From contig NC_030996.1 of the NCBI RefSeq assembly GCF_000149955.1, positions 1,691,467-1,755,466 on the forward strand: a stretch of DNA of 64,000 nt, in the 5' to 3' direction. The stretch's first letter is position 1, and every line of letters begins with the position of its first letter. Shown here one piece after another: positions 34,247-43,513 of the stretch. Origin of the DNA: Fusarium oxysporum f. sp. lycopersici 4287 (Eukaryota; Ascomycota; Sordariomycetes; Hypocreales; Nectriaceae). The translations under genes and the position numbers were made by a program. The notes under the pieces were generated by a model that was given only the letters and a program-made list of their open reading frames with translations, had not been told where the DNA came from and made no database searches.

Positions 34247-35215
34247 ATGGCTACTGCCTTCCACCTATTCCCTTTCCTTCCACGGGAACTCAGGGACGAA
34301 ACCTGGGCTTTTGCCATTCGGCCGCACCGCCGAGGAGTCCAAATCTTTCGCGTACACAATTCCGCCGCGGAAGCTGATATTGGACCTCGGAGAGCCTCGC
34401 GAGTATTAGACGAAGTCAACAACTCCTGGCATTTTGGTGCCCCTCTCGAATCCAGGTACTACAAGAGCCTCGACGGATCCCCCAATAAGAATGTGTCGGC
34501 GTACATGATTGATTCCGGGCTATGGACCACTTGCAAAGAATCACGGCGTGTTATCCGGAAGCACTTCGCTGAACATTCAAACAACCCGTGGGGACCGTCA
34601 GGGCGTGCACTAGTGAGCTATTGCTCGGGCAGCAACCCCTTCTACATCTCTATCTGGCCAGACTCGGACCTTATTACTCTACAACCAGATAATTTCTTCC
34701 CCACCAGCTGGAGCCGTATCAAAACGCTTGCCTGCACTTCGAGTCCTTCTGTCTACCCTCTGGAATTTTGCCGGGATATTGGCATAGACTATGATTCAGC
34801 ATGGGCGGATACAAATTGGGTGTATGACTTTTCCCCGGGTGTACATGATATGACATCTTACGTCGCTGTTCTCTTTCGTTCTTTTCCCCGGCGCCGTTTG
34901 TGGTTGGTAGACACAAACCTGAAGCGGAAACCAGGAGCCTCTTCGTCTCATGACAGCCAGACAGTGCAATTCTACGCAAATGATAGGAAGCTTGTACAAG
35001 TTTCTCTTGATAAGGGGGAGGGTAATTTGAGAGAGTGGGAGTATATACACCCAGTGGCAGGCGGGGACTATCGGGATTCATCTACTTACTTTGCAATTTC
35101 CGCAAATGAATTAGGAAGATTCTATGACGCATGTCCCTGGTTTATCAACGATCATCGGCATCATCTCGGAGATCGAATTGGGCTTCTTGGATGGGAAGAT
35201 CTTAAAAAATCATAA
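34247..35215 (+). CDS. 2EXR-domain protein, intact member of a tandem array
   Basis: Single exon, 322 aa. The N-terminal 2EXR motif is FPFLPRELRDETWAFAIRPH, followed by GVQIFRV. Other landmarks shared with the three downstream relatives are SAYMIDSGLWTTCKESRRVI, RRLWLVDTNLKRK, QFYANDRKLVQVSLDKGEG, a HPVAGGDYRDSS stretch and the C-terminal GLLGWEDL. 2EXR is a fungal domain of unknown function, expanded in Pezizomycotina; the EXR refers to its Glu-x-Arg motifs. No catalytic residues, signal peptide or membrane segment is evident. This is the only undamaged copy of four in the array and lies between repeat copies C and D. Confidence 0.85.
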   Translation: MATAFHLFPFLPRELRDETWAFAIRPHRRGVQIFRVHNSAAEADIGPRRASRVLDEVNNSWHFGAPLESRYYKSLDGSPNKNVSAYMIDSGLWTTCKESRRVIRKHFAEHSNNPWGPSGRALVSYCSGSNPFYISIWPDSDLITLQPDNFFPTSWSRIKTLACTSSPSVYPLEFCRDIGIDYDSAWADTNWVYDFSPGVHDMTSYVAVLFRSFPRRRLWLVDTNLKRKPGASSSHDSQTVQFYANDRKLVQVSLDKGEGNLREWEYIHPVAGGDYRDSSTYFAISANELGRFYDACPWFINDHRHHLGDRIGLLGWEDLKKS

Positions 35216-35911
35216 GTATATGTATGCTTAGATATAGTGGCAAAGAAACTCGTTAGCTCACAAAAGACCAAATCTAAATGGATACAATCATCTCTAATCA
35301 TTTTCTCACACATACCTATCAAGACAGATAAACACTTCGAAAAGACAAGTTTAAAGCCGGAAAGATGGATATTTACCATGTCGAGTAGAGATTTCCAAGG
35401 CATCAGAATGTTATTTGTTTAGTGGTCACTCATTTAGCCTGTGCATTGTTGAAAACTTGGCTCTTTGTGTCTATATCATAATGTCTAAGTTATGAGCTCG
35501 CTGTGTTATTTGCAGTTGAGACCTGTGATTGAGGGTTTATTACGATCGCGCATAACTTAGTATCCAGATAATGCTGGTAGTGGCTTGTGAGCCTAGATAT
35601 AAACTCTGTTGTAACAGATTCTGCCCAATTTACTCATCTAGGGCGAAAGCTCTATTCCTTTTACACTTCAATAAAGTACTTACATATGACGCAGATCGCT
35701 ACTGATGAGTCAAACGGTGTAGAGCTCCCAGAAGTCTAATCCCTCGGCAATGTATATGTATCCCTTCCTGTCTGGACTTTCTCAACGACCCCGTTTCCAC
35801 TCCTTTCGCCACACACTGGTAGTCCTCCCCTATTCCCGAAGCAGGATTGCCTATCCGACTGGCGCTTATCCAACCTATCTTCTTATACTCCAGACCCGAG
35901 CACTGCCAATC
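35216..35911. other. Intergenic with repeat copy D
   Basis: 696 bp between 2EXR paralogs 1 and 2. The frame open upstream of the second paralog (35750-35911) is not conserved in the relatives, so I treat it as non-coding. Repeat copy D lies at 35476-35560. Confidence 0.5.
35476..35560 (+). repeat. Dispersed short repeat, copy D
   Basis: The longest match to copy B: TATCATAATGTCTAAGTTAT, then GAGCTCGCTGTGTTATTTGC, then AGTTGAGACCTGTGATTGAG. The 3' part (GGTTTATTACGATCGCGCAT) is more diverged. Same orientation as the other copies. Confidence 0.65.
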
Positions 35912-36845
35912 ATGCCGACAGAATTCTCTCTCTTCTCTGCTCTTCCAACCGAGCTTAGGGAAGAGATCTGGAATCTAGCTATTCGCCCAAAGCGCTCAGG
36001 AGTTCATATATTCCGCGTTTACAGTACTTATATGGACCATGAGACTTCGCCAGAGGAAGTCATTCACTTCTCAGCCAACGAAGCTTCATTTTACGGGCAC
36101 GAACGTTGTGAACTGAGTCTTGCAGTACCATTGCCACACAAAAGTCTCGACGGTGCCAATAAAGATGGCGCTAGGATGACATCGTCATATATGATCGATA
36201 CGGGGTTATGGACTGCCTGCCATGAATCAAGGTCCATGATGAAGAAGGCCTTTCTAACGATCAAGAATACTAGGCACGGCAAAGTGTACATCCCCAACCC
36301 AGTGATGTGTTACTACCACTCTGGAGGTGCACGATTCTATTTCACAGTGAGACCAATGTCTGACCTTTTTATCCTGTGACCTGATAGTCCATACTACCAC
36401 CTATACAACGTTGATGATGCGCTTGGCCATAAGGCCCTGCATGTTGGCATCGAATACCAGTCAGATTGGGGACCACAATTTTACGACGAGCTACAAGGTG
36501 ACGGAGAGTGTCCAGCATTCGATCAGATTCAGGGCCTACAACACAATGTGTTTGCTCCATGCATATGGCTTGTAGATTACAATCTGAAGCGAAAAGCAAA
36601 TGCTCTTCCCCACGAGGGTGAGTGCTTCTATGCAGATGACAGGAAGCTTATCGCTGTGGATTCTCTTGGAATAAGGCTCTCTGGACCACTGGGAGTACAT
36701 TGAACCAGTTCCGGATGGAGACTACCACAAATCCTCAATCTACTTCGCGGAAATGTTACATGGAAGCTTCGTCCATGCGCAAAAGGTCGGGCCTGAAGCT
36801 ATGTTCCACCCTACAATGGGACTTCTAGGATGGGATAACTTTTGA
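35912..36845 (+). pseudogene. 2EXR paralog 2, nonsense codon and frameshift
   Basis: Starts MPTEFSLFSALPTELREEIW with the usual NLAIRPKRSGVHIFRVYS. The frame meets TGA at 36377-36379 after MSDLFIL, where intact paralog 1 reads through (LITLQPDNFF); the same frame continues as PDSPYYHLYNVDD to about 36675. There a one-base shift is needed to enter LDHWEYIEPVPDGDYHKSS and the C-terminal GLLGWDNF, stop at 36843-36845. The conserved WLVDYNLKRK and FYADDRKL are still legible, so decay is moderate. Confidence 0.8.
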
Positions 36846-37178
36846 GGCTTAGTCATATCTGTTGTAAGAAGGTCTACCTACACAATACACTGGCGGGCCA
36901 GGCCAAGGAGAACATACGAAAGAAAACGCTCTTCCTTTGGTACTGCCATGCCCCACTTCACGTGACGCAGGTGAACCCTGATGATTCAGGCGCAGGCTGT
37001 CCAAAGGCTGAATCACTTACGTTGTAAATACATCACCCGGTGCTCGATTTCCTTCATCACCTTATGGCACCTCACCCATAGTACCTCTGGAATGTCGCCG
37101 TGTTCAAGAATTGGGCATATACCTCACTGAACTATCGCCGGAACCTTTGCATTTGTCGTCCTGGGCTACATCCCCAAC
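36846..37178. other. Intergenic within the 2EXR array
   Basis: 333 bp; no repeat copy recognised in this spacer. Confidence 0.4.
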
Positions 37179-38103
37179 ATGCCCTCGACATTCCACCCAT
37201 TCTCAGCTCTTCCGACCGAGCTTAGGCTGCGAGTCTGGAAAGATGTCATTCGGCCAGATCTGCCAGCGGTACATATTTTACTTCTGCATGTTCCTGGCTC
37301 GCATGTTCCAGTTCGACCCCAAGACACAATCCGGTTTCCTCGTCACCCTGCATACCAAAGACTTTTACACCCCGATGATTTTGTGGCTATTCCATTGTAG
37401 AACAGATATCTAGATGGTATCTACAATGGCAGCGACTTTAATATATCAACATACCTGACCGATGCCGGACTGTGGACGGCTTGCCACGAATCAAGACTCA
37501 TGATGCAGAAGCACTTTCTGCAGGACCCATGGCTCTCTCCTCCGTGGACGGGGTACTACATCTCTGGCGGTGCTCCCGCATATATCACAATCCGTTACAA
37601 CGATGACCTAGTTATCCTGCAGCTCGACAGCCTCGAATTCGAAAAATGGGATGATGAAACAGTGGGTCGCTTACAAAACATCCATGATATCGATATCGAG
37701 TACAGAGCTGAGTGGAGCATCGACTTTACGAAGAAGACGAAGGGGGCGATGAAGCCGATGCATTTTGAGACTGTGAACCTTGGAACGCGCGTTTGGTTAA
37801 TTGACCATAACCTGAGGCAAAAGGTAGACGCTCCCCCTTGCTATGAAAAGCGTGATGGATATTTTTGGGAGCTCCAGAATGTTTCTTTTTATGGGGCCGA
37901 CAGGAAGTTCTCTAGCACTGGTCTTGAGAAAGGGGGAGAGCACCTGGCTCACTGGGAATATATTAACCCAGTCTCAGATGGAGATCATCGCAAATTCTCA
38001 TTACACTTTGCAGACCGACTGCAGGAGTTTTATAAAGAACGATGAAAGTGGACTGATGCCTCAGGATCGGTCTTGGGGCTTCTTGGGTGGGATCGCTTTT
38101 GAC
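37179..38103 (+). pseudogene. 2EXR paralog 3, nonsense codon and damaged C-terminus
   Basis: Starts MPSTFHPFSALPTELRLRVW. An in-frame TAG at 37398-37400 interrupts the frame, which then continues in register (NRYLDGIYNGSDFNISTYLT) through GLWTACHESRLM, VWLIDHNLRQKV, SFYGADRKF and WEYINPVSDGDHRKF to a premature stop at 38043-38045. The family's terminal motif LLGWDRF survives in another frame and ends at about 38101, so a frameshift separates it from the body. No intron would remove the TAG. Confidence 0.78.
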
Positions 38104-38390
38104 GTCGGGATAAGTGGTTGAACATCTAAATTTAGCGCATAGAAGAGCTAGTAAACAATCTATTGAGTTTGCCAAGATATATCACACTACCACTTGCGTG
38201 TAATTCTGGAGAAAAACGCAGTAGTGAAGGCTACCAATACACCTGGGTCCATTCACCCACATTTAAACCTCAAGTCATCAGAATAAACTTCTCACAGAAT
38301 GAACAAGAGTCAACTGCATCGACTTGCACAAAACGCAGAACACTTCTTGTGACTCACGCGGTATAAACGTTCTTTTGAGTTCAGACGTAG

Positions 38391-38870
38391 ATGGGTGTAT
38401 ATATGTCATGCTCCCTCCCATTCTGCTCTTCCCCTCTCATCAACATTCACCTCGAATTCTCTTACCAGCTCCCCCTTCTTGGTCAACCTTTTCTCGCCTT
38501 TCATAAACTGTACCAGCTTGCTGAAGAATCGGTATATCTTGATATATGGCTGATCGATCACAACCTGAAACGGCGAAAGGGAGTCCTCTCTCAAAAGGAC
38601 AGCCTTAAAAGCGCTTTCTACCCTCCGCAACTCTCTACACCATTCTATGCCAATGACAGAAAGTTCCTCAAAGTCAACCTTGAGCAGGGGGAAGGGTGTC
38701 TAGATTATTGGCAATATTTAAAGCCAATGCATGATGGGGACTATCAAAAGTCGTCTCTCGATTTTGCAGATCGACTTCGACAACGAGTGTACGATTTCGC
38801 CTTTAGAGATTATGGTGACTGCCATCGTTTTTCATGCTACTCTGGTCTACTTGGGTGGGACGACCTTTGA
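38391..38870 (+). pseudogene. 2EXR paralog 4, C-terminal fragment
   Basis: Only the C-terminal third is recognisable, from about 38540: IWLIDHNLKRRKGVL, PFYANDRKFLKVNLEQGEG, MHDGDYQKSSLDFADRL and a final GLLGWDDL. The open frame upstream (38391-38530) is unlike the family and no 2EXR N-terminus is found in the preceding spacer, so the copy is truncated. It is the most eroded of the four. Confidence 0.75.
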
Positions 38871-39220
38871 GCATATAGACCATGCACTCACACGAATTCT
38901 TGTTTATAGTGGAGTCGTATGAAAGAACCGAGATACTCGGATAACTTTCAAAACATCTGAGCACCAAACATCAAGTTCTGTGCATCTGGATCAAGACGGG
39001 CTCGAAAAGCTGGAATTCTGCGCACATTTACCGGATCACTGTCGGCTTCTGATGTATCACCGAACGGGCCAATTTGAACAGCTGTAATTGCAGTTGTAGT
39101 TTCGTTACTGCCGCTCATGTTACACAGTCTCTTAACTATGATTAAATAGGTTTGGGGCGATGGGACCCATGTTGCAGGAACGCTTTTAGTTTATGATTTA
39201 CAAGAGTAGCTAAAATACAA

Positions 39221-39262
<42 letters not shown>

Positions 39263-40031
39263 GACTACTTTACTCACTCAGAACACAGTCGTCAGGTTAT
39301 CCGCCCTGGGCGTCTACCCGCAAGTTACAGCTGAAAAGCTTGACTTTGCCATATGTCACATTTCATTTATCAAACCTTTTGTCTTAACGTCAATCAGACC
39401 ATTTATTCATATGTTTGATAATGGAAAATGGCTTATAACACGTCTCTTCCCTTTCACCAATCATGGAGCCTAGTGTCAGGATCCAGCGTGGCACGACTGG
39501 AAACAGGATCATTGAGACCCCGGGTACAGTCGGCCAATGGCTCACATTATGCTTAATTTAAAGACCTTGCAGTGATCGATTTAGCCAAAAGCAAAATGCA
39601 AGCTACGGGCGCTGATCAGGACGAATCTTGGTTACGGGCTTAGCAACTTCCTGTTAAAGACTTAGACCATATTCCTACGATTATCATTCGACTGAAACCT
39701 CCAAATCAACGTTACAAACACTTTCTTTAGTCTCTTGGCTTGTCAAAAGGTCCTTCTTTGATGCTCTTGGTCCCTGTCAGCGTAACACCGAATTTGGCGT
39801 CAACGCCTTGGCCTATGGCGTGCTCTCACCAGTCTGGAAGGTCATTAGCGTCACGCAATCGATAGCCAATCTACATGGAAACGGGGGCGAAGGGATCGAC
39901 ATGCTCGTATCTTGAAATATCCCGATAGCGACTAACAAGATGAATTGCTTAAAGATGTGAGGTTGCACTGGCCTGCTGGAGCTGCTTTGGAGCATCCGCA
40001 TCTTAAGAATTACCTCCATTGTTGTCCAGCC
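38871..40031. other. Intergenic, promoter of permease; holds T28A13 tract
   Basis: 1.16 kb with no supported gene. It contains an uninterrupted T-then-A homopolymer pair at 39222-39262 (listed separately). Confidence 0.5.
39222..39262. repeat. Homopolymer pair T28 followed by A13
   Basis: 28 T residues run directly into 13 A residues. The A run can pair with part of the T run as a perfect hairpin without a loop sequence. It may be a nucleosome-excluding promoter element, a joined pair of retro-element tails, or an assembly join. Confidence 0.8.
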
Positions 40032-42245
40032 ATGGGCTTCTCTTTATCACGCTGGCGTCCCCAGCCAGACGCTAGACCAGCTGTTATTAATGCCGATCAG
40101 AACTATACGTCTGATAGCTCTGATCCCGCTCTTCTTCGCGATGGAAACCTTGCTTTTACGCGTGTGCAGGGCGGAAATGACGCGAAGCCTTCGTATCAGG
40201 AGGCCATCGGCGCGCCCGTCGAGACAAACTCACCTTTAGGCTATCATGTTGGATGGTTGACTATCATCTTCTTGAATGTCAACCAGATGATTGGTACTGG
40301 CATCTTCTCGACGCGTATGCACCATCGCCCTGTTTTATCACTGGTAAACAGCATACTCACTCTAGTGTAGCTGGCAGCATCCTCAACTCCACAGGATCTA
40401 TAGGTCTCGCTCTGATCTACTGGTTTATCGGCTTTATCATGGCCATTGCCGGATTCTGCGTGTATCTTGAGTTCGCTAGTTATTTCCCCAGTCGATCTGG
40501 AGCCGAAGTCGTATACCTCGAGCAAGCTTATCCCCGACCGAAGCATTTCTTTCCGATTGCGTATGCAGTGCAATCAGTTGTTTTGTCATTCAGCAGCAGC
40601 AACGCGATTGGTTCGTTGTCAGCAGAGTCCCGGGTTGTCAGTTACTAACTCGTTGTGCAGTACTGTCTCGATATCTCTGGAGAATCGCTGGAAAGACGCC
40701 CAGTGACTGGGAGATGAAGGGCGTGGCCATCGCTGCTTACACGCTTGCTGTGATCTGTCAGTCTGTCCCTGACTTTAATGCATGCGCTCACTAATATCAG
40801 TTCAGGTGTCATCGCTCACAACAAATACTCCCTCTGGGCTGTCAATGTCTTGGGCTTCTTCAAGATCATCACTCTGATCTTGTCAGTTCATCACCTCGTA
40901 AACCTTCCCACTCTAACTTTTGCAGCATTTCAATCACTGGCTTCGTGGTTCTCGGCGGCAACGTCTCTCGAATCCCAGACCCAAACGCCAACTTCCGCAA
41001 CGCATTCGAGGGCACAACCAACAACGGAAATGACCTTTCAACAGCTTTGGTCAACATCGTCTTCTCATACACCGGCTACGCCAACGCCTTCAATGTAGTC
41101 AACGAAGTCAAGCGACCGATCCCTACTATCAAGAAGTACGGATTCATCTCTGTTCTTCTCGTTGCTGTTTTATACATGCTATGCAACGTCGCATACTTCT
41201 CTGCTGGTAAGCTTCAAGATGCTATGAGCTTCACGGCCTGATGTACTGATGCGAGTCTTAAGTTCCTAAGAAAGAGTTTGCAGAGTCGAATGAGATCGCT
41301 GCATCAGTCTTCTTCACCAGTGTCTTTGGTACTAGTGGTGCTGTGACAGCTTTGAATGTTCTTGTGCTGCTGAGTGCGTACGGTAACCTTCTTGCTACAC
41401 TGATTGGCGCTTCACGATTGATTCGTGAGATCGGACGGTCTGTTGCCATTTTACCATGACTTCTCGTCGCTTACTGACTCGATATGCAGCCAAGGAGTCT
41501 TACCCTTCACTACCTTCTGGGTATCAACAAAGCCCTTCGGAACACCCATCGGACCCTATCTACTGAAATGGGCTATGACGTTCATCATGATCGTAGCACC
41601 TCCTGCAGGTGATGCATTTCAGTTTGGTGAGCCTCTTCAATCAAAAGCTTCTCTCGTACGATTTAGCTGACGTTAAACCAGTCGTGAGTCTGAAGACTTA
41701 CCCCGAAGGCCTTTTCTTTTTGGCCATGAGTATTGGTCTCTACATCGTCCGGCGTCACAACAAGCGCGTCGGAAGAGGGCCACCAGAGTTCAAGGCTTGG
41801 GATGTCGCAGCCATATTTTTTATTCTCATTCAGATCTTCATCATCGTTATGCCATGGTATCCTCCCAAGGGCGGCCCCTACGCTGGCGACGTAAGTTTCT
41901 GGTATGCAACTTACTGCGTAGTGGGCATTGCAATGTATGTTTCCTTCCCTTCTGGCCATCGTTCGGAACACCAACTGACAGTACAACCTTTTCAGCATGA
42001 TTCTTTGTGGTGTCTACTACGTATTCTGGATTTACATCATTCCCAAATGGAGGGGTTATGCAATTCGTCCGGAAGTTCTCGAAGTTGACACAAATGGCGC
42101 CAACACGCATCGCTTGGTCAGAGTGCCTCTTGTTGAGATTGAGAAATGGGATGCAGAGCATGACGAAGCTGGGAATTTGAGGCAACGTCACTCTGGCGAT
42201 GGTCCAGTACAGGCAGGCGAGGTACTTGATCACAAGGAGGTTTGA
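40032..42245 (+). CDS. High-affinity methionine-type permease, APC/LAT family (nine exons)
   Basis: Exons are 40032-40314, 40371-40610, 40661-40756, 40806-40881, 40926-41206, 41263-41437, 41490-41626, 41682-41934 and 41996-42245; the phases close to about 596 aa. Introns are 44-61 bp; four use less common donors (GTTCGT, GTCAGT twice, GTCTGT). About 12 membrane segments begin after residue 75 with YHVGWLTIIFLNVNQMIGTG and IFSTPGSILNSTGSIGLALI, the MUP1-like signature. Helix 3 onward (YLEQAYPRPKHFFPIAYAVQ), the loop NVVNEVKRPIPTIKKYG and the RQGVLPF stretch also fit. Members import methionine and related amino acids by proton symport at the plasma membrane. No lesion was found, in contrast to the region to its left. 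Confidence 0.86.
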
Positions 42246-42704
42246 TATACCAGGCTGGCTTGGCTTGTGTGAGACATAGTGGCTTCTTTGTATAGTGAGA
42301 ATGCAGGGGGTGTTCAAATGCGAGCACTGCGTTCCTCACACTGGCCTGCACCTTCGTCACTGTAGAATTCCTAAAGGAACCCCGTCACACTTTTTCAATT
42401 TTGCGTCCCTATTCTAAGCGATAAAAAACATTTAGGTTAATTTAGGTAAACTTAGGTTAGTTTAGTACAGATTTAGGATGCATTTAGATTATTTAACACC
42501 CTAGGGTTAGGTCAGAAGTGTTCTTGCTCCCTGGTGCCTTGAGCCAACACCTAACCTCCACCTCTTCTTCAATATCTCAGCCGATAGAATATAAAAGGTG
42601 CAGCCTCGTGAAGACATCCTGTCAATTCAGGAGATTTGCCCAGATTCTGTCTTGTCCTTTAGGCATCATCATCACCGTCGCCGCCGCCGAAGGTGCCTCC
42701 CAAA
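42246..42704. other. Intergenic with telomere-like repeats and a TATA box
   Basis: Contains the degenerate TTTAGG array at 42430-42510 and a TATA-like TATAAAAGG at 42590-42598, about 107 bp upstream of a small two-exon gene. Confidence 0.5.
42430..42510 (+). repeat. Degenerate telomere-like TTTAGG array
   Basis: About seven imperfect units spaced 9-12 bp: TTTAGGTTAA, TTTAGGTAAA, CTTAGGTTAG, TTTAGTACAG, TTTAGGATG, TTTAGATT, ending CCCTAGGGTTAGG. It resembles eroded fungal telomere repeat (TTAGGG) but no unit run is exact. Confidence 0.6.
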
Positions 42705-42981
42705 ATGCCCCGAATTGACGACTTGCTTGTCCTCCTGGAAGTATTCTTTGCCCGAGAGATAGACACAAAGCTAACACCCCTGGCAGATGCCATGCACGCG
42801 AGACAGCACTCATAAAGTCCAAATATCGCTCTTTGTGGAAGAAGTCTCGAATTCCCTTCCCAACTCGCGATGCATGCCAATTCTCGGGCTTTACACATGC
42901 CTGTATCTGCATTCCAACCGCGACGACTTCAGAGCCATGCCAAAAATGTTCCGCAACCTGGCCAAAAGCAAGTACTACTAA
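42705..42981 (+). CDS. Small two-exon gene, 76 aa, function unknown
   Basis: Exon 1 is 42705-42740 (MPRIDDLLVLLE), the intron 42741-42786 (46 bp, donor GTATTC, branch GCTAACAC, acceptor CTGGCAG) and exon 2 42787-42981, joined in phase 0. The product starts with an acidic/hydrophobic helix, has three Cys, and ends in a basic tail (MFRNLAKSKYY). A TATA box lies about 107 bp upstream. I recognise no family. It could also be the tail or a remnant of a larger gene, but the splice signals are of good quality. Confidence 0.5.
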
Positions 42982-43090
42982 TAGTCGGCAACAATAAACC
43001 TGGCAGTTAAATTATCCACCAAATGGGACCATTCACAATGCAGCAACGTGCAAAGACTTATTCTGAATTAAAGCCCACAAATGTACAACA

Positions 43091-43192
43091 GCTCCCGTGG
43101 CCTAATGGCTAAGGCGTCTGACTTCTAAGTGCAGTTTCAAAAAGCTGCATGTTGTGAATCAGAAGATTGCCAGTTCGATCCTGGCCGGGAGC
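43091..43192 (+). tRNA. tRNA-Arg (anticodon TCT) with intron
   Basis: Acceptor stem GCTCCCG pairs with CGGGAGC. D-stem GCC/GGC. Anticodon stem TCTGA/TCAGA encloses C-T-TCT-A-A with anticodon at 43124-43126. T-arm GCCAG-TTCGATC-CTGGC. A 30-nt intron (43128-43157) interrupts after position 37, the usual place, and contains the hairpin TGCAG..CTGCA. CCA is not encoded. Decodes AGA. Confidence 0.95.
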
Positions 43193-43197
43193 TTTCG

Positions 43198-43206
43198 TTT
43201 TTTTTT
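43198..43206 (+). terminator. RNA polymerase III terminator of the tRNA
   Basis: Run of nine T starting 5 nt after the tRNA 3' end. Confidence 0.85.
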
Positions 43207-43513
43207 GGAATCTTAAATAGTAGAAAGTGTTCAGAATTGTTTTGGCTTTCAAATGAATGTGTTTTCATTTTATTCCGACCTGAAATGGTGGAGCTGTGAT
43301 GAAAAACGTATGTATTTGCTGTCGCAACATCGGGGTTGGCTAATTGTCACGTGGCTGCGACATTTCCCATAAGCGATGATGACGTTTTGTATTCCCAGCG
43401 CCTTCAACGCAACTAAATACTCCCTACTTTAAACTTATTTAAACTAGTCATCTAGCTCAACTATTAACCTATCTTTCAATAGCCTTTCATACCAAGACTA
43501 TCTTTGTCAGATT
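43207..43513. other. Intergenic
   Basis: About 300 bp, AT-rich, no feature recognised. Confidence 0.4.

Noticed and set aside
35750..35911. N-terminal extension of 2EXR paralog 2
   Set aside because: Absent from the other paralogs, which start at the equivalent of MPTEF; composition is not like the family.
37386..37413. Possible mini-intron removing the TAG in 2EXR paralog 3
   Set aside because: The available GT..AG span is about 17 bp, far below the minimum intron length seen in this window.
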